This document shows, one piece after another, positions 21,901-33,700 of a stretch of 53,468 bases of DNA; positions within the stretch are counted from its first letter, which is position 1, and each line of letters starts with the position of its first letter. The DNA lies in the NCBI GenBank assembly GCA_032358255.1, contig JAULBX010025997.1, forward strand, positions 1-53,468. Direction: 5' to 3'. The stretch is from Heterotrichella gracilis. Taxonomy: Eukaryota; Sar; Xanthophyceae; Tribonematales; Xanthonemataceae. Both the position numbers and the translations under genes were made by a program. Under the pieces are notes generated by a model. The model was not told the origin of the DNA and did no database searches. It saw only the letters and a list, made by a program, of their open reading frames with translations.

Positions 21901-24650
21901 GCCCCTTTCCCTCCCAAATGACCCATCTGTACCTACGCTGAAACTTGCTGTGAACACACCCAGACACCCGCATGGCGTCCATCCAATTGGCAAGGAACCG
22001 CCACGATAGGCCCACATCCCCACCCTAAACCCTAAACCCCAGACCCTACCCCCACGCGCACGCACCTCTGTAATGCCGTGCCCCCCATCAAACTTGGCCC
22101 CCCTCCCGGACGCCACACACCCCAGTACCCACTCCTCAGTGGCGGGGGTGGTGCGGGTGCCGTAGCATGGCACCTGGCATGCTGGTGGGTGCCATGCCAA
22201 GGGGTGCATGTTGAGGAATGAGAAGGGGAGGGGAGGGGAGTCGCCCGGCTGGGGGGTGCACTGGGACCAGTCGATGGTGCGGCCTGGTGGGGAGGGGAGG
22301 GGGAGGAAAATAGGGGTTTGTAGATGGCGAGGAGGAGGAGCAGGAAGCGACGTGACAGCACAATGTTCAAACAGGGATAATTGACAAAACGGTTGAAAGG
22401 TGCAATATAACAGGGTCCACGGGTTCAAAATCCTTCACAAGCCCTACCCAAACCCTACCATCCAGCCGAGGCACCGACCTCATCTGCAAACTCCCCGGCG
22501 CAAAATCCTACCGATAGTCTAAACCCTATTCGTATCCCTAAACCCTACCCAAACCCTACCATCCAGCCGCGGCGGCGTCCCGGTCTTCAACCTCCCCAGA
22601 GCAAACCCTGCATCGTGCAGTCGCCGCGCCAGCGCCCCCGCAGCCCCCGCCGCAACCACATCCGCAGCATCCACCCCCCCACCACCCCCACCGGCGGGTG
22701 CTGGGGATTTCGATGGGGCAGGTGTGGATGCGGTGCTGGGGATTCGCCCCGCGGGCCTCTGCGTGCTGCCTATGTGTATGACCCCCCGTAGGAATGTGCC
22801 GGTGGTGAGTACCACTGCCTTGCATGTGATGCGTTCTCCTGGTGAGGGGGTGTTGGTGGGGGGGGTAGGGGGGCGTTGGTGTGGTGGTAGTATGGCGGAG
22901 GCGTGCGCGTGTCTTTGCGTGTGTGTATGTGTTGATGTGGTAGTGAGTTGTCAAGCGATGGGCATTCGGAAGACTCGAATGGACGCACAGTCAATCGTGC
23001 ATTTTGAACCCTCCACATGTACAACAACAGCCCGATCGAGACAAGGCAGATAGTTGGATTTAAAGCGCAACTGCCACCGCCTGATTAAATACAGAAACAG
23101 CTGTTGCCATGCAAACCCCCTCCCCGTCCCACCACCCACCCGTCGCCAGCTCCACCCCCTCCACCACGCCCATGCTCCCCCCGCTGCCGGGGCCCACCAG
23201 CACATCCACCACCGCCCCATCACAAATGTGCAGATTTGGGGTGGCAGCCAGCGCAGCCTGCATGTGGGCCTTGTACAGGTGGCGATCCATTTGTGCCCTG
23301 GGGCCCCGCACCGCCGCCCCTTTGGAAATGTTGAGCATGCGGAATTGGATCCCTGCTGCGTCCGCCACACGCCCCTGCAGGGATTTTGGTATTGGGAGTG
23401 GAAATTGGGGACTGAAATTGATGAGTATGCCGGAATGGTTCCCTGATGCGCCTGGCAAGCGTCATTGGGGGCAAGGGAGGAGGGTTTACTATGTGTGTTT
23501 TCCCGCATGGGTTCAGCTAGGATTTTTAGCAGCGCACCGCGAGCTAGGGTTTTTAAATTAGTGGCGCTGGTAGCATTTTCATGGGGGGACCATGAGTCCA
23601 TGTTAGCGCATCTACTTTGGGTACCATGGGGCTCCCTTGGCCAGCCCCCCTAGCTAGGGTCAAGGATTAGGGTTCTGGTTAGGGTCTAATATGCGCACCA
23701 TGAGTCCATCCAGCGCATCCACTTTGCGCTCTAAGACTCCTTGGCCATGTCCATATTCTAGGATTTACTAGGGTTTCAAGTAGGGTTTCAAGTAGGGTTT
23801 AGGAAGCGCACCATGAGCCCGTCCAGCGCATCCACTTCGCGTACTAGCGTCCCCTTGGCCAGGCCCCCTATGCTAGGGTTGCAGCTCATTTCACCGATGC
23901 TGGCGGAGGGTGAAGGGGTGACGAGGAGAGTGGTGGCGCCCCTCCTGGCTGCAGCAGCCGCCGCCTCACAGCCTGTGGGTATGAAATCTATTGATGTGAA
24001 TCGAATCAAATTAAGTTAAGTTATCCTGTGTTACACGTGGAATGCATCCACTCAAATAACACCACATTGTATGCACTGGTTTTGTTGTTGATTGTGGGGA
24101 ATGTGTACGTTGGACATGGGTGGTGGCGCCCATCACGGTTGCTGCTGCCGCCGCCTCACAGCCTGTGGGGCTTACACTGTAATTTACAGGCACTGTACTC
24201 CGTGTGGAAAGCATCCAACAAAAAATGCCACATGTCATGCACTGGTTTGCTTGTGTCAGGGTTCGTGGTTTTTGTTGGGTACGGCAGCGTTCCAGTTTTG
24301 CAGGTGGTGTTAGGGTTTGCAAAGGGTTTAGGTTGCCAAAGCGGGAGATGCCAGTGGGGTGGTGTCGGCAGTCTCATGTGCGCTTCAGCATATCTCGTGG
24401 TCAGCGCTGACTCCCGTGTACATAGGTGCATGATGCTCTGACAAATTAGTGGATACACACAAAGAATGCATATGCATGCATATGGTGGTGCATATTTAGG
24501 TAATTATCAAATGCACATCTAGGCGACACAGGTAAGCACAGCTGGTGCCGTACCTGCATGCCCACCGCCAACCACAACCAGATCGACGCAGCGGTGGGTG
24601 GAGAACCGCCTAGCGGCCTGCCACGCCTGGGCGATGCAGCCTCGCCTCAT
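18905..24650 (-). CDS. MTO1: tRNA uridine 5-carboxymethylaminomethyl modification enzyme, MnmG/GidA/MTO1 family, 11 exons, 717 aa
   Basis: FAD enzyme that with MnmE/GTPBP3 modifies the wobble uridine (mnm5/taurine-methyl-type) of organellar tRNAs. Exons: 24554-24650, 23812-23972, 23140-23374, 22560-22838, 22066-22283, 21603-21813, 21221-21385, 20736-20921, 20306-20487, 19650-19808, 18905-19165; phases close to 717 codons plus stop. The start [20 protein letters not shown] looks like a mitochondrial presequence. FAD motif GGGHAGCEAA spans residues 28-36. [64 protein letters not shown] (430-440) and [14 protein letters not shown] follow in family order, ending [14 protein letters not shown]. 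Low-complexity inserts sit near 195-223 and in exon 10 (Gly/Ala-rich), and the C-terminus has an extra Gly/Arg-rich tail. A plastid role is possible too. Nearly every intron contains an echo. Confidence 0.95.
19275..19330 (-). repeat. Echo of the MTO1 exon 11 start
   Basis: Encodes [16 protein letters not shown], against [15 protein letters not shown] in the true exon 11 at 19085-19165. It lies upstream of exon 11 in intron 10, beside G/T-rich minisatellite sequence (19195-19270). Confidence 0.8.
19440..19535 (-). repeat. Echo of the MTO1 exon 10 end
   Basis: KARQEIKVV here matches EARQATEIE at the end of exon 10. The flanking cacctggcat..catcacc intron sequence is also copied (19441-19490 against 19610-19650). 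It lies downstream of exon 10. Confidence 0.75.
19945..20044 (-). repeat. Echo of the MTO1 exon 10 start, open frame
   Basis: After an intact acceptor (cgacag, copied exon from 20044) it reads [27 protein letters not shown], against [27 protein letters not shown] in exon 10 at 19808. Same phase, about 33 codons open, upstream of the true exon. Confidence 0.9.
20215..20265 (-). repeat. Echo of the MTO1 exon 9 end
   Basis: catgctccaatgagac..ggccacgccagcat mirrors cctgctctaatgtgac..ggccgtgcgagcat at 20304-20340. It lies downstream of exon 9. Confidence 0.75.
21041..21205 (-). repeat. Two echoes of the MTO1 exon 7 end
   Basis: The copy at 21041-21120 encodes [26 protein letters not shown], against [26 protein letters not shown] in exon 7. 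A more decayed copy lies at 21140-21205. Both lie downstream of exon 7 and each is followed by a GTAGGGTTT-like donor region. Confidence 0.9.
22459..22505 (-). repeat. Echo of the MTO1 exon 4 end
   Basis: Encodes [16 protein letters not shown], against [16 protein letters not shown], and keeps the G|GTAGGGTTTGGGTAGGG donor context. It lies downstream of exon 4. Confidence 0.88.
23591..23762 (-). repeat. Two echoes of the MTO1 exon 2 end
   Basis: The last ~60 bp of exon 2 (coding [17 protein letters not shown], ending 23812) recur at 23699-23762 and 23591-23651. Both lie downstream, spaced 113 and 108 bp, and both keep a CATG|GT junction. Frames are broken by substitutions and indels. Confidence 0.88.
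24118..24165 (-). repeat. Echo of the MTO1 exon 2 start
   Basis: After an intact cccacag acceptor it reads (G)[17 protein letters not shown], against (G)[17 protein letters not shown] in exon 2 (from 23972). It lies upstream of exon 2, so exon 2 has echoes on both sides. Confidence 0.9.
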
Positions 24651-25255
24651 CGCAATGCCGCCTCACATTGCGAGACCATTAGGATGTGTGGTGAAGGTGG
24701 TGTGGCCAGGAAAGCGTGTTACAACGGTGCACTATGGGTGTGTCGAATTTGTGCTGTAAAGGGTTCGCAAACGCGCTTGGGTTGCAAGGTGCGCCATATG
24801 CATGCGGCAGATGCTGAGCCAGATTCTGAGGCTACCTGCAGGTAAAAAGGTCAACAGCTTTGTAAACTTTGACCCGTCAACAAAAAACAAGCCTTGTAGA
24901 AGGGGAGCTGTTGTAAAGCATGTTGGGCTTTTAGCGCCAGAGGGCTGTTTTGGGAATGCCAGTTGTCGCGCCCCCTCGAGCATATGCATTATTGTTCCCT
25001 GTGCATGCAAGTACATAGTTGACACTGATCCTGCCAATGAGTTATGTAGCTCGATGGTTATTTAGCCACATACTAGGATTGGTGATGATCGGCTGGGTTT
25101 TACAAAGAACGTAACGTTATCAAGTGACCGTTGATTGCGATGGGACGAACCTGCTGCATGCATGTATCATCACCGCTAGCTCTTTGATTTTGCTGCAGTA
25201 GACACTTGTCTTCAATTAAGAGAAGCATATTGGTACAGCATAAAAGCTCACAACG
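24651..25255. promoter_or_regulatory. Probable bidirectional promoter between MTO1 and OST3
   Basis: 605 bp separate two divergent start codons (24650 minus, 25256 plus). Both genes need promoters here. No named element could be recognised with confidence. Confidence 0.45.
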
Positions 25256-26448
25256 ATGCAGCAACGACAGCTGCAGTGGGCGGTCCTACTGGCCGGAGCA
25301 TGCATCTTGGCATTGGTATGCATCGGCAGCGCTGCCCGGTCTTCTCAGGTCCCAGCAACCACTGACAAGGTGCGTGGATCTTTCATATGACTTTCGCCCT
25401 TATTCAAACGCCTGGTGCTGCTGATGCTGCAAATCCCCTGCCTTTTCCACAATGCATGGCACAACCCATGTTTTGGCCCACATCTTTCACGTGTTCCCAA
25501 CAGGTCCAGGACTTGCTACTGCTCCAGTCCAAGTCCAGCGATGGCGTCATCCGACTCAACACCGAGTCCTTCGTCAAGTTTGCAACTGGCAAGTCCAGGC
25601 CCTACACCTTTCTGGTCTTCCTGACAGCCAGCCACCTGTTGAACAAGCCTCAGCTGCAGCTCAAGGTGATGCGGGAGCACTTTGGGTATGCCGCCAAGGC
25701 CTTCGTAACGCCAGCCGACAAGTCCCAGACGGGGAAGCTGTTCTTCGTCGACCTGGAGTTTTCAGAGAGCAGGGATGTGTTCCATCGCCTGGGAGTCAAC
25801 TCCCTGCCCTTTGTCTTCCTCATCACCCCCAGCACCATCATCAACGCCGACGGCTCCATCAAGATCAAGGACGACGCCAAGATGACCCCCGAGGAGTTCG
25901 GCTTCCCCATCAAGGGCAAGGCCTTCCAGCAGTTTGTGGAGCAAAGCACCGGGATCAAGGCTGGGCAGGAGGTGGTGGAGCCTTCCTTCACCAAGTCCCC
26001 CTACTTCCCTCTCTTTGCCCTGGCAGCCATAGCTGGCTTGATCTACCTGGCATTCAAAGCCATCACCTCGCCCTTCCTCATGAACCCCCCGGTGTGGTGC
26101 GTGTCAGCCCTCTTCGTCTACTGGTTCAGCGTGTCAGGGGGCCTGCACAACATCATCAGGGGCATCCCCATGTTCACCATCAACCCACAGACCCAGAAGG
26201 TGCAGCTGTTTTTGCCCCACGGGCCCAGCTCCCAGCTCGGAGCGGAAGGGTTCTTCGTAGGGACCCTCTACCTGGCTTTTGCCCTCACACTCACAAGCCT
26301 GGTCTACCTGCTGCCTCGGCTCAAGGGGGAGTCCAATCAGCGGTGGGCGGGGTACATCACCATTGGAGTGGCGGCCTTCATCTTCAACGCCATCCTGAGC
26401 GTGTACACATGGAAGACTGGGTACAGCCTCAAGACGTACTTCTCGTAG
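25256..26448 (+). CDS. OST3: Oligosaccharyltransferase subunit OST3/OST6 (TUSC3/MagT1 family), 2 exons, 352 aa
   Basis: Subunit of the ER oligosaccharyltransferase that N-glycosylates nascent secretory proteins. Exons: 25256-25369 and 25504-26448. Residues 1-27 (MQQRQLQWAVLLAGACILALVCIGSAA) form a signal peptide. A thioredoxin-like luminal domain covers about 38-195, followed by four membrane helices (about 205-225, 233-250, 285-308, 319-341), the family's standard layout and length. The redox CxxC of yeast and animal members is absent: the equivalent turn reads FLTASHLLNKPQLQL. This is also the state I recall for plant OST3/6, so it is probably non-redox here. The single intron shows no exon echo. 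It is divergent from MTO1 and convergent with the MYSM1-like gene. Confidence 0.93.
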
Positions 26449-27734
26449 GCGTGGGGTGGGGTGGGGGGAGCAGGGAGTTTCGTGGAGGCAGCGCCGCATG
26501 TCATGGAGTCAGCATGTGGTCTATTGGGGTCCCACGACTGGCCATACTTCTCATAGTATGGCGGTGTGGCGCCGCTGTATTGCCAGTCCTGACTGCAGTT
26601 TTCATTGAGGGGAATCTCATTCCCGGTCCAGGCGTGAATGGCTGGTATCGTTGTCGCACAGAGTATTATGTTAGGGTTTGTGGTGTCCCTAAGCAGCGTG
26701 CTGTGACAGTTTTTTCCCGCCAGGTGGCTCCTGGCGACAGGTCCCTCGTTGTTCTCAGCGACTGGATCCCCGTTGGACAACATTGGCAGTACAAAAGCCA
26801 CCCAATTGTTTTGCGTGGCAGACTTCATATTGCATTCTTGGTGAGGCTTTGCTGGCAACAATGCGCCACGGGTGTGGCGGATGTGATATGAGGTTGAAAA
26901 GCGCCAATTATTTTTCTCAATTGCTACCTCCACATGTTGGAAGAGAAAGTGCGCGTCAGACTAAAGCTAAGCGCTTTTCTAGTGGACTGGTTGTAAATGG
27001 CCCCTACTAATCCACCCCCTCGTCTCTCATCAAGGTACCACGTGGTGCCTATTCCACCACCTGCCACGCAACAAAGTTGTGCCAGTCTCTAATTTATAAC
27101 CCTACACCCTGCCAACGGGCCAGGCCATACACATATCTACCTATCTACCTCTGACCGACTTCCTGCCGGGGGAATATCCCCCGCATTTATGCATAACTTT
27201 CAATACAATACAGGATGATATAGAAACGAGTTCGCGAAGGATCCCTGACGCATCAACTAATCTGTACCCGCATGTGCATGGAATTTCCAATGTGCAAGCA
27301 CCCTCGGTATCTGAGCACTTAGCAGTGCTGGCATAGGCTCCCTGGGGGCCAGGGGACCGCTGTTTAAAAAAGGGAGGCATTAACATCCACAGTTGATGAT
27401 AAACTGAGCTCCTGTGCCGCCGTTTCCACACAGGTGCGTTTTACCAACTGCTTCACTCCTCCTTCCTTGCTACCCTGCTAGGGTCCCATGGGGCCCACCA
27501 GGCCCATCACCACCAGAGTCCAACAAGGAAGAACACACAGTATGAGCCCTGTGAAATCTTTTGAGGCTAGCCTTTCACACAGCTTGCGGTGAACTGAGAC
27601 CGTGAGCTGCCTGACTGAAAAGTATCTACTCACTGCGGGGCGCAAGACATGCACAAGCTCCGCTGGTTTGCAGACAAGCCCAGCCCGCATAAAAAGCCTG
27701 GGGGTGATGCTGACAACCTAGCTCTGATACAACC
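26449..27734. other. Convergent intergenic region (OST3 / MYSM1-like 3' ends)
   Basis: No gene recognised. It should contain both 3' UTRs. A TGTAA, the common green-algal polyadenylation signal, occurs near 26990 (ggttgtaaatgg), but it is far from the OST3 stop, so its use is uncertain. Confidence 0.5.
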
Positions 27735-30700
27735 CTAGGCGGCGGGGTAGCCGATGTTCAGCCGCCAGTTTTCCTGCAGGTACGCCATCACACGGTCCAG
27801 AAAGGCACTCATCTCTCCCTCATCCACCTGAACATACAACAGACCCCTTGTGAGGATACGAGAATTAGCCGAATAATTTTCTGGCGACACAATCTTTGCC
27901 TGAGGATATACCGGATCACTTTGGTACACATGCCCGAGCGACATGTCATGTGTGTTAACGTATTACATGGCCAAGTTACTAAGTGATGCATGTGCCAAAC
28001 CCTGCTGCCATGCCACCAATCCCTCCCAACCCCAGAAGGCAAAGCGTAGAAAGCAGCACCCACCTGCGTAAGGTGCGAAGCCAGTGATGCGCGCAGCTTT
28101 GCCGCCTCGATCAGCGAACCCCACACCGCCAACCCCTCCACCCAGTTGGTAAATCCCAACCCCCATAGATAAAAGCAAAACCCTACAACCCCTTAAAGGC
28201 GGCAACCTGCCCATCCTCCCCCTACATGGGATACAACGCATGCAGGGCGAAACCCTAAGCAAAACCCCACCTGTGTGAGGTGCGAGGCTAGTGATGCCCG
28301 CAGCTTTGCCGCCTTGGTCAGCGAATCCCCCACCGGCACCCCCTCAAGCCAGCTTGCAAATCCGCGCCAGCACTCGGACAAATCGATGCGACCAATGTCC
28401 TCCCGGAACTGCTCTGTGACCTGGAACCGCGATTGTGAGGGGGATTTGAAATGGATAATAAAGCATTGAAATGCCAACATTTAAGGACCCTGGCTTGAAA
28501 GGGAAATGTAGGCATGACTTTACCCCATGAAAGTGCGCTATTTACAGAAGGAGATCTGGACATGGAGGGGCAAGCGGTGGCTGATGAGAAATATTGCTCG
28601 CTATTTTCTACCTTTAATCTACTGAAGGGTCCCTCACTTCCCCACCACACACCTGGCGCAGCTGCTGCTCAAACTCCTCCCCTGGCTTGCATTCCCTCCC
28701 CTGCACGCTATGCCGCACGTTGAATGGCTGCAGGTTGCCCCCCTTGGGCTGAACCACAAACCACTGGAACGCCGACACCTGGCACGCACCACAGAGTGAA
28801 ACAGCGTCAGCCACGTTGAAAAGAGTTGGTTAGTTGATCAGATGCGTGTCAGCAGGTCAAAAAGAGGAGGAATCGCCCTTGCACAGCCAGATTAAAACAT
28901 GGGGTTATATTGGGTAAATGTGGCTTGGCTGCAGATCGCCCCCTGGGCTGGACAACAAACCACTGGAAGGCGGACAGCTGGCAGAGACACAGTGATGGCC
29001 CCTATTTTCCACTCACATGCGGTAGACATGTGAACCCAGGTTGGGAAAATCTACTGGCTTTTTCGATCGCGCGTACGAGAATCGCATCCCCATACCCTCA
29101 CCACCACACACACCACCACCACCAGCACACGACCACCCACCTGTGCCGGCAAGTTGGTGTCATATGGTCTGCATATCGCCCCCAAGAAGGGCTGCAAGCT
29201 GGTGTCAAGGCATGTGAACAGCGCCTGGTAGTGACATTCCCACATGACCCCGCACCACACACACACAACCATCGCCACTACAATCACCGTCACAACCATC
29301 ACCACCGCCGCCACTGCCACTCAACCACCACCATCACTACCACAACCACCACCACCCACCTGTGCCGGCAGGTTGGTGTCATAGGGCCCGCAGATCGCCC
29401 CCAGGAATGGCTGCAGCTTGGTGTCTGGGCAGGTGAACAGCGCCTGGTAGTTGCGCTGGTTCTCGTTGTCCTTCTCAGAAGGGCGCGGCTCGAACACAGG
29501 GTGGGAGTGGTACCTAAAGGGTGAGGATGGAAGCAGTTTAGGGCACAGATGTGGTGGTGGTACCTGGGCGCTCTAGGCTGTGACTTTAGGGTTGCACGGG
29601 TTTCGAAGGGTATCTCAGAGGGTTTTCAGGTCCTGCGTGAATGCCCCCGCCTCCATCATCCCCCCTGGTCTCAACCTCACACTCGGGATCAAGCTCCACA
29701 CTGGTGCCGGAGGTGGTGCCATCACCCGCTAGGGTTTATACTTCAGGAATTAGGGATTATCCTAAACCACAACCAGTCTTTATCACACATCACCACCACC
29801 ACAACCACCACCACACGCACCATCCCACCGGCACCATGCCAGCCGCCTCCATCACCCCCCTGGTCTCCACCTCGCACTCAGGGTCAAGCTCCACACTGGT
29901 GCCTGAGGTGCTGCCCAGGGCCCGCCGGCAGGGGTAGGCGCGCAGCACCGCCAGTTGGCGCCTTGCGGGGTCCCATGTGCCGCCCAGCAGGCCAATGACT
30001 TCGCAGGAGGACAGGTGGGCGTGGAAGTCGATGAGGAGCAGGGCCTGTGATAGCAGGAATTGGTAATTTCAGGACCATTGTTTGGTGATTTGTGGTGCTT
30101 TAGGGTGAATTGTATACTGTTTGGTAGGCGCCGCCCTCCGCCAGGTGGCGCCATGCGGGTCCCACCAAGAGACGCCAAGTCCCCAGATGAAAATAACCAG
30201 GTCGTGAATTTACCCACCTGCGCCTCCACCGCCACCTGAAATGGCTGAGCCAGTGGCGCCCCAGACCCAGGCAACCCCGTGTAGTCATGCGCCCTCCTCC
30301 CTAAACCCTAAACCCTTAACCCAGGCGACTTGCAACCTACTTCTTACCAAGACACCGCAACACAAATCCCAAGGAAAGTAGAAAAAATGGAGTGTAGCAT
30401 ATTTTGTTGGACACCCACCTGCGCCTCCACCACCACTTGAAAAGGCTGCGCCAGTGGCGCACCAGACCCAGGCAATCCCGTATACTCCTGCAGCCGAGTC
30501 AGCTCGAGCGATTCTGTGGTTGCGCCCAGCGCGGCGCGGGGTGCACGTGTATCGCGCTTGGGGCGGTTGCGCGCATATTCAGTGGGCTCCCTGCAGAAAT
30601 GTATGGATTTTACAAATATATTTTGTGGGACGTGGGTGGAGCGTTTCCTGGATTTAGGTTTGCTTCTCCCCTGAATATAGGCCAGTTTCAAGGCATGTGC

Positions 30701-33700
30701 GTAGGGTTTGGATGTAAGCAAATCTATGGTGGCGTGCGGTGCTGGCCAGGGTGTGCGAGGCATAAACGACATGTACAGTGCTTGCGGGCTCTTGCAGTAG
30801 GGTTGAGGGTCCATAGTTTGATGGACCATCAGCGCTCTCTCCCCCTCCCGCACCTGAATTCCGGGGATGCGGGCGGGGCCGTTGGGGCCTGCACATTCTT
30901 GGGCGCGGGGGCCTTCCGCTGCCTGGGGGGCTTGGGGGCGTCAGAGGGCTTGGCCGCACCGCTGGCTGCTGGTACTGGTGCTACTGTGGTGGTGGTGGGT
31001 GCGGCGATGGTGCCAGGTCCTGCAGGGCGGATGGGGAGGGTGGTATGTAGGGTATTCCCATCGCTATTGTAAGTGATCAGCATTGCATGGCACCCGATTG
31101 TGAGTAATCACACCCCACGACATCTAGTGATCATGTGGTCCATCACCACACACTGATTGCACATGAACTGAGCGTGTCCCTTACCAGTCAAATGGTGCAA
31201 AAACTTGATGGTACTCGTACATGTTCACACCACCGCTGAACTGGTTGCATGCTTTGGCACAATACCTTCTGCTGCTTCGCCTTCCGGTTGTGCCTGGCCC
31301 TCCGCTCCCTCCCCTCCTGCAGGTGCAGGGTTTTCCACCTGGGGATTTGTCGCAATCCCAGCCAGGGCATCGGCGTTGGCTTGCTGCAGCTCTGCAACAA
31401 CAGGTGGAAATTAGGGTTTTGGGGGGGTTGCAAGAGCATCTTGAAGGGTTTTGGTGGCGCCATGTGGGTTCCAGCAATTTTGGCAGAGACGGGGACATGA
31501 GGGTTCCAGTAGAACCAGTCCGGCATTGCCATCGATTGGGGGATTGGGGAAGGCATCACAAGTTCACAAAGGATTAGTGCAGGGGAGCGTACAACATTAT
31601 GATAAATGCTATTACAATCCACTATTAAACCCTGATCATGACCCCAATCCCAGGGCACAAACGGCTACACAACAGTAACCAGGGTTCCACTCACTCTCAA
31701 GGTGCTCGGGCTTGAATCCATATGCCTTAGCAGCAGCCGAGTTTGGGTCCAGTGGTTTCCCCGAGAGCGTGTAGCCGCTGCCACTCTCAGCCACCTTGGG
31801 GGGGAGAGTCTTGCCCTGAAAAAAGAATACCCAACAAATTACCATCTTACTTATTTTCTCCTCACATAAATTATGGACATGCAGCGGGAGTCTCGAATCA
31901 CAAGCTGGCTGTGTGCTCATAGCCGGATTGATTATGGAGGGGACATTTCAAAGGGGTAGACCATGATTTTATGCCTACAATGTCCCTACCATTACCCTTC
32001 GGTCAACTATGCGCCTACCTGCATACACAGCTAATGAGGGGCAAGCTGGAATGTGCATGAGTAATCATTCACTGGTTCCTCCCGTGTAACCCCTGTTGAA
32101 CACCCTAAGCCCTTACCTGTACGCAGAGCTTGATGAAGTATTTTTGGGCATGGGAGGTGAAGGCGCGCTGGTCCCGGGTGCCTACATGCTCAGCGCACTT
32201 CTTCCAGTCCCGGCCATGCAGCTCCAGCGCCTCCGTGAACCTTTGGATCAATACAGAAATTGTCTCCACAAGGCGAGTAAGCATTGTCAATTGCCTATGA
32301 CGGTTTGGACAAATTGCACTGATACCATGCACAGTAAAAAACATCCATGAATTTTCTTTCCACAAACAGTTCATTCTTTGGTGCAAACATGCCAAATTTT
32401 TACTCTGGGCAACACTGCGTCCATCTAACCCTCAAGCGCCTCCGTGAACCTATGAAACAACACAGACAATGTCTTCCACAACAAAAACGATGGCAATAAT
32501 TCACAAAAATTAATAATATTGCCAATGGCCTAGGACAGTTTGGACAGGAATGCACTAACGCCATGCAAGTAATGAATTTCTTTTCGCAGGGAATGAGCCT
32601 GTCTTGCCTCCCTCTTGACTGTCTCAAATTCCCGTCACGTACAAAATACTTTTTGATGTACATTGTCAGCTTTTTCACGCTGAGCAAACTACACCCTGCA
32701 TGAAGTAGAATAGCAACGGGTCCCGCCGCATCTCAGAGAGACATAGGCTGCACGCTGGACAGGTCCTTTTCTCACCTGCGCTCCTCCTCCTCGTCCCATC
32801 CCCGGGATTTGGCCCGCTCCTTGCCGGTGTCCTTGCGCTTGCGCCGACCAGTGGCAGAAAGCTCCTGCGGTCCCTGGGAGGGGCCGGGCTCGTTTTCCCC
32901 ATCCCCAGCGTCCCCCTTGGGATCCCCACCCTCCCCCGCTGCTGCTGCCTCGCCTGGCCCCGGGTCAGAGGCATCCCCGTTCTCTGCTGGTTTCAGGTTC
33001 TCTTTGGCGGCCTCGGTGGCATCGTCAGATGCCTTCTTCTCGCCCGCTGGCTCCTTTTCCGGCTTCTTTTTGGCTCCCTTGGGGGCTGAAAAGGCAACAC
33101 GGTCTGTCAGTAAGGTGATCCTGTGCGTTCCAGCAGTATAACCAGGTCAAGAGCCATGTAACACCAGCTTGTTCTGCTGCCTGAGAGGCATGGTGCCATG
33201 GCGGGAACAGGGCAGGGGTTGGTGTGGGGTTGCACACTTGCCAACCAGCGACTCAAAGGAGACAATAGTGCGTGGCGTGTGACCACTGTCGTTGCTGGAA
33301 TGCATTCACCACCCTGAGCACATGTGGCGGGAGGGTCAAAGGAGGACGGAGGGCACCCAGGGGCACGGTGTGTGTGACCTAGAATGGGCAGGTAGCCCAC
33401 TGCTTGAAGCAGCAAAGCTATCACCCATGCTCAAAGTTTGAAAGCATGGGTGATAGCGGGAGCTGTTATGCAGGTGCTAGTATGTAGGTGCTGGCGTTCA
33501 CTATGCGGATATGCGGACCACAGTCAGGGTCAGGGCACAGTAAGGAGTTGTGGCCAAAGGCATCACAGCGAGGTGATATGTACACAGCCAACCCTGTTTC
33601 ACGTCGCAAACCTGATGCACTAGGGAACCAACCAACGGTACTGAATAGAATATAACTTCACAAACCCAAACCACACTTCCCTGTCAATACCTAGACAGTC

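Noticed and set aside
25452..26891. 479-codon alternative frame over OST3
   Set aside because: It is a shifted-frame shadow of the OST3 coding sequence; its length reflects GC bias, and the OST3 frame has family motifs and four membrane helices.
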